DNA of 64,000 nucleotides from Phyllobacterium zundukense (GTDB lineage: Bacteria > Pseudomonadota > Alphaproteobacteria > Rhizobiales > Rhizobiaceae). Shown here one piece after another: positions 61,434 to 64,000 of this stretch. The notes beneath the pieces were generated by a model, which was not told where the DNA came from, did not search any database, and saw only the letters and a program-made list of their open reading frames with translations. Made by a program: the position numbers and the translations under genes. The stretch lies in NCBI RefSeq assembly GCF_025452195.1, contig NZ_CP104973.1:2773001-2837000 (forward strand), written 5' to 3'. How positions within the stretch are numbered: position 1 is the stretch's first letter; every line of letters starts with the position of its first letter.

Positions 61434-62549
61434 GTGGCACTTACCATTGGATTGAGGAAACATATCGCGCGCTGGCAGCGGGACGGGGTGATCGACGAGA
61501 TCATCGCTGAACGGCTTCGCAAAGACCTCGACGATCATCGCTCCGGCTTTGGCCTTGGAGGGATCCTTGCGGTGCTCGGTGCGGTTCTTCTCGGAGCGGC
61601 GATCATCTCGCTCGTCGCGGCCAATTGGGAGGCAATGCCGCGGCTGTTTCGCGTTGGCCTGATCATATCGGTGCTTTGGCTCGGTTATGTGGGCGGCGCG
61701 TGGCGGGAAAGTCTCGGCGACAGGCGCTTCGGTCAGGCGCTGTACCTGATCGCCGCGATCACGTTTGGCGCCGGAATCGGGCTGATTGGCCAAATGTACC
61801 ATTTGTCCGGCGATGTATCGGATGCTGTGCTCCTCTGGGTCGCCGGGACGATGGTTGCGGCATTGTTTCTGCGCTCGCCGGTGCTTGTCTCAGCGGGCGT
61901 CGCCATTACAGGCATTTATCTGTTCACTTCGCTTGATCGGTCCACGGGCGAGCCTGTCAATTATGTGTGGCTGGTGCCGGTCCTGCTGTTCATCAGTGCG
62001 GGGCTGATCTGGTACACGAAGGGCAGGGCCGCCCAGCATCTTATCGCCCTGTTGCTTATCACTTACGTGCTTGTTGTCCGAATTGATCTCGACGAGGTTG
62101 CGGTCTTGTGGGTGGCCGGGCTGATCGGCGCCATATGTTTCATGATGGACGCCGTGCGTCCCGGCCTCCTGGACCGGATGACCGGCTGGACAGAGCCGTT
62201 GGGCGCCTATGGCTTCTTCATGGTGCTTGTAGCGCTGTTGTTCTTCCAGTTCGACATCGCCAGCAATGACTATGCCGATGAAGCGATTCCCGGTCAGGTC
62301 CTGATCGGATTTGCCATCCTCGGCTGCTCGATTGCGGGTCTCGTGCTTTCGGGCCACCGTAATCTGGCGGTGCGGTGGATTGCCTATACGGTTTTCTCAC
62401 TGGAAGTTCTCTATCTGGCTTTCGAGACTATCGGCACGATGATCGGGACCGCGAGCTTCTTCCTGAGCGCCGGCGTGCTGGTTTTGCTTCTCGCCGCCTT
62501 TGTCATTCGCATGGAGCGACGCCTTCAGAAAAGGCAGATAACGCCATGA
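61434..62549 (+). CDS. DUF2157 domain-containing membrane protein
   Basis: 371 residues. A soluble N-terminus (IARWQRDGVIDEIIAERLRK) and about twelve membrane segments follow the DUF2157 pattern, including GLGGILAVLGAVLLGAAIIS and NWEAMPRLFRVGLI. GTG 61434 has GGGAG upstream. The stop overlaps the next gene by four bases. Function is unknown; the pair with a GDYXXLXY protein is recurrent. Confidence 0.88.
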   Translation: MALTIGLRKHIARWQRDGVIDEIIAERLRKDLDDHRSGFGLGGILAVLGAVLLGAAIISLVAANWEAMPRLFRVGLIISVLWLGYVGGAWRESLGDRRFGQALYLIAAITFGAGIGLIGQMYHLSGDVSDAVLLWVAGTMVAALFLRSPVLVSAGVAITGIYLFTSLDRSTGEPVNYVWLVPVLLFISAGLIWYTKGRAAQHLIALLLITYVLVVRIDLDEVAVLWVAGLIGAICFMMDAVRPGLLDRMTGWTEPLGAYGFFMVLVALLFFQFDIASNDYADEAIPGQVLIGFAILGCSIAGLVLSGHRNLAVRWIAYTVFSLEVLYLAFETIGTMIGTASFFLSAGVLVLLLAAFVIRMERRLQKRQITP

Positions 62550-63121
62550 CGATAAAGATCAATCGTCTCCTCTGGCTTGGTGCTGCGGTGGCGCTTATGC
62601 AGTCGGGCGTGCTCTACGCCATGGTCCAGCAGCATGTTTCGATTTTGCGCGATGGCACCGATATCACATTGCAAAGCGAACCTGTCGATCCGCATGATTT
62701 TCTGCGCGGCGACTATGTCACCCTTCGCTATGCCATCTCCAATATCGAAGTCGGCAAGATCAGCGGAATGATCCCCGCAACCGATGGACCTGCCGATGTC
62801 TACGTAACTGTGAAAGAGGGTGACGGGGGCGTGTGGACCTTCGCTGGCGCCTCTTGGCAGGAGATCAAGGACGTGCCGTCTGGCGAAGTTCAGCTGCATG
62901 GCCGCACGTCCAGCTTTGCCAAAGCGGCGGCCTATAGCCCCCTCCGCATCACCTATGGCATCGAGCGCTATTACGTGCCGGAAGGTCAGGGACGGGCGAT
63001 CGAAGCTCAACAACAGGAACGAAAGATCGAGGCGGTGATCGCCGTATCGAGCACGGGAGAAGCGCAGATCCGCGCATTGAAGGACAATGGCACGGTGCTC
63101 TACGAAGAGCCGATTTACTGA
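62546..63121 (+). CDS. GDYXXLXY domain-containing protein
   Basis: 191 residues. One N-terminal membrane anchor (LLWLGAAVALMQSGVLYAM) and the naming motif GDYVTLRY at 55-62, followed by YGIERYYVPEGQGRAIE, also typical. It is probably periplasmic or membrane-anchored. The overlap ATGA with the DUF2157 gene implies coupled translation and a shared complex or pathway, still uncharacterised. Confidence 0.9.
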   Translation: MTIKINRLLWLGAAVALMQSGVLYAMVQQHVSILRDGTDITLQSEPVDPHDFLRGDYVTLRYAISNIEVGKISGMIPATDGPADVYVTVKEGDGGVWTFAGASWQEIKDVPSGEVQLHGRTSSFAKAAAYSPLRITYGIERYYVPEGQGRAIEAQQQERKIEAVIAVSSTGEAQIRALKDNGTVLYEEPIY

Positions 63122-63234
63122 GCGCGTGAACTGAACGTTGTATTCAATATATTCTGCGACCAGCCGGGCTTTTTCCTTTGACCTGAGAAGAGAGGGTGAT
63201 ATAGGGACCGGCGCTTGAGGCTTATGCTTCATCT

Positions 63235-63317
63235 GCGGATATGGCGAAATTGGTAGACGCACCAGATTTAGGTTCTGGCGGGAGACCGTGGGGGTTCGAG
63301 TCCCTCTATCCGCACCA
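63235..63317 (+). tRNA. tRNA-Leu (anticodon TAG)
   Basis: Acceptor GCGGATA/TATCCGC, anticodon arm CCAGATTTAGGTTCTGG with TAG, a variable arm GCGGGAGACCGT typical of class II tRNAs, T-arm GGGTTCGAGTCCC, discriminator A and encoded CCA at 63315-63317. 83 bases. Confidence 0.95.
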
Positions 63318-63341
63318 CCTTACCCCGACGTCGTATTCAAC

Positions 63342-64000
63342 TCAATTTTGTTCGATCAACTTGTCTATCACCGGCGCAAGGGAGACGTTCCATTCTGGCG
63401 CGCGCCAATCGAAAACGTCAAAGAACTTGTCCGTCGACAATCTGGAATTAAGCGGGCGAGCCGCCTTTGTCGGATAGTCGGCGGTAAGAATGTCCCTGAC
63501 CTCGGCATGAGGACCGCCTTTTTTGCTGCTCTCGGCAAAGATTTCCCTGGCGAACGAACTCCAGTTGGCATTGCCTGTGCCTGCAAGATGGTAGATGCCG
63601 AATGCTTCGAATGCTGCGTCCGTTCGCAGCCGATCCGCAACTCGCAAAATACCGTCTGCTATGTCGAGCGCCGATGTGGGATTGCCCCATTGGTCCGAAA
63701 CCACCGACACGGTGTCGCGGCTTTCCGCCAGCCTCAGCATCGTCTTGACAAAATTCTTGCCGAACGGGCTGTAGACCCACGCTGTCCGCAAGATCAGATG
63801 GCGGGAGTTGGCGGCGGCGACGGCCAACTCGCCCTCGAGTTTCGACCGGCCATAAACGCCGCGGGGTCCGGTCGGATCAGTTTCCGTATATGGCCTATCG
63901 CCCTCTCCAGAAAATACATAATCCGTGGAAAGGTGAATTACCGGGGCGCCGATCGCTGCAGCAGCTTGCGCCACAATTCCCGCGCCGACTGCATTGATGG
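63342..64000 (-). CDS. rfbD: dTDP-4-dehydrorhamnose reductase, N-terminally truncated by window
   Basis: The frame is open at the right edge; about 219 residues are visible, starting INAVGAGIVAQAAAAIGA. IHLSTDYVFSGEGDRPYTE and the catalytic GVYGRSKLEGE (Tyr-x3-Lys) identify the RmlD/RfbD family, which makes dTDP-L-rhamnose for surface polysaccharide. The substrate specificity is inferred from family motifs. Other rfb genes, if present, lie beyond the window. Confidence 0.9.
   Translation of the reverse strand, partial: INAVGAGIVAQAAAAIGAPVIHLSTDYVFSGEGDRPYTETDPTGPRGVYGRSKLEGELAVAAANSRHLILRTAWVYSPFGKNFVKTMLRLAESRDTVSVVSDQWGNPTSALDIADGILRVADRLRTDAAFEAFGIYHLAGTGNANWSSFAREIFAESSKKGGPHAEVRDILTADYPTKAARPLNSRLSTDKFFDVFDWRAPEWNVSLAPVIDKLIEQN

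Overview
This 64 kb window is chromosomal DNA from an alphaproteobacterium of the order Hyphomicrobiales (Rhizobiales), most like the Phyllobacteriaceae/Brucellaceae/Rhizobiaceae. I infer this from gene content and order: exoR, popZ, a fused secDF, the run nagZ-scpA-scpB-tatABC-serS-surE-pcm, erpA next to dgt and argS, small rhizobial DUF families (DUF982, DUF6665, DUF1127), and many palindromic intergenic repeats. I do not assign a genus.

Layout. 0-2.2 kb: the end of an Lrp-type regulator, then a cfa-type methyltransferase with a YjbR-like gene. 2.6-7.3 kb: an archaic (Csu-like) chaperone-usher pilus operon whose last, tip-like subunit is frameshifted. 7.9-14 kb: nnr (NAD(P)HX repair) and several small stress-type genes, three of which have EcfG-like promoters, plus an acyltransferase. 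14.2-18.8 kb: accessory DNA around tRNA-Asn and tRNA-Cys, with a DUF2971 gene behind a frameshifted HTH gene, a frameshifted NmrA-type gene and a sulfotransferase. 18.8-20.2 kb: a 7-TM protein and a diguanylate cyclase. 20.5-30.2 kb: a methyltransferase, tolC, popZ, valS, fadL and exoR. 30.3-34.2 kb: a Tat-exported phospholipase C, xth and erpA. 34.4-48.8 kb: dgt, argS, a SPOR protein, a DUF4160/DUF2442 pair, nagZ, scpA, scpB, tatA, tatB, tatC, serS, surE and pcm. 49.2-55.8 kb: a degenerate NlpD-like LytM factor, a DUF815 ATPase, yajC, secDF, and an Mth938 (NDUFAF3-like) plus a squalene-synthase-fold (NDUFAF6-like) gene. 55.9-64 kb: trmFO, an aldo/keto reductase, small lipoproteins, two DUF1801 genes, a DUF1127 gene followed by three hairpins with CCTCCTCCC loops, a DUF2157/GDYXXLXY pair, tRNA-Leu, and the start of an rfbD-like gene.

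How the parts relate. The 34-55 kb core handles protein export (tatABC, yajC-secDF), envelope maintenance and division (SPOR, nagZ, LysM/LytM), chromosome segregation (scpAB, popZ) and damage repair (surE/pcm, nnr, xth). The most notable non-coding element is the DUF1127-linked hairpin array at 60.64-60.75 kb, which looks like the alphaproteobacterial 'cuckoo'/CcsR anti-Shine-Dalgarno RNA type. At least five families of long inverted repeats lie between genes; one supplies the last codons and stop of a gene and one splits tatA from tatB. Three genes, all accessory, carry single-base frameshifts, while every core gene reads through intact.
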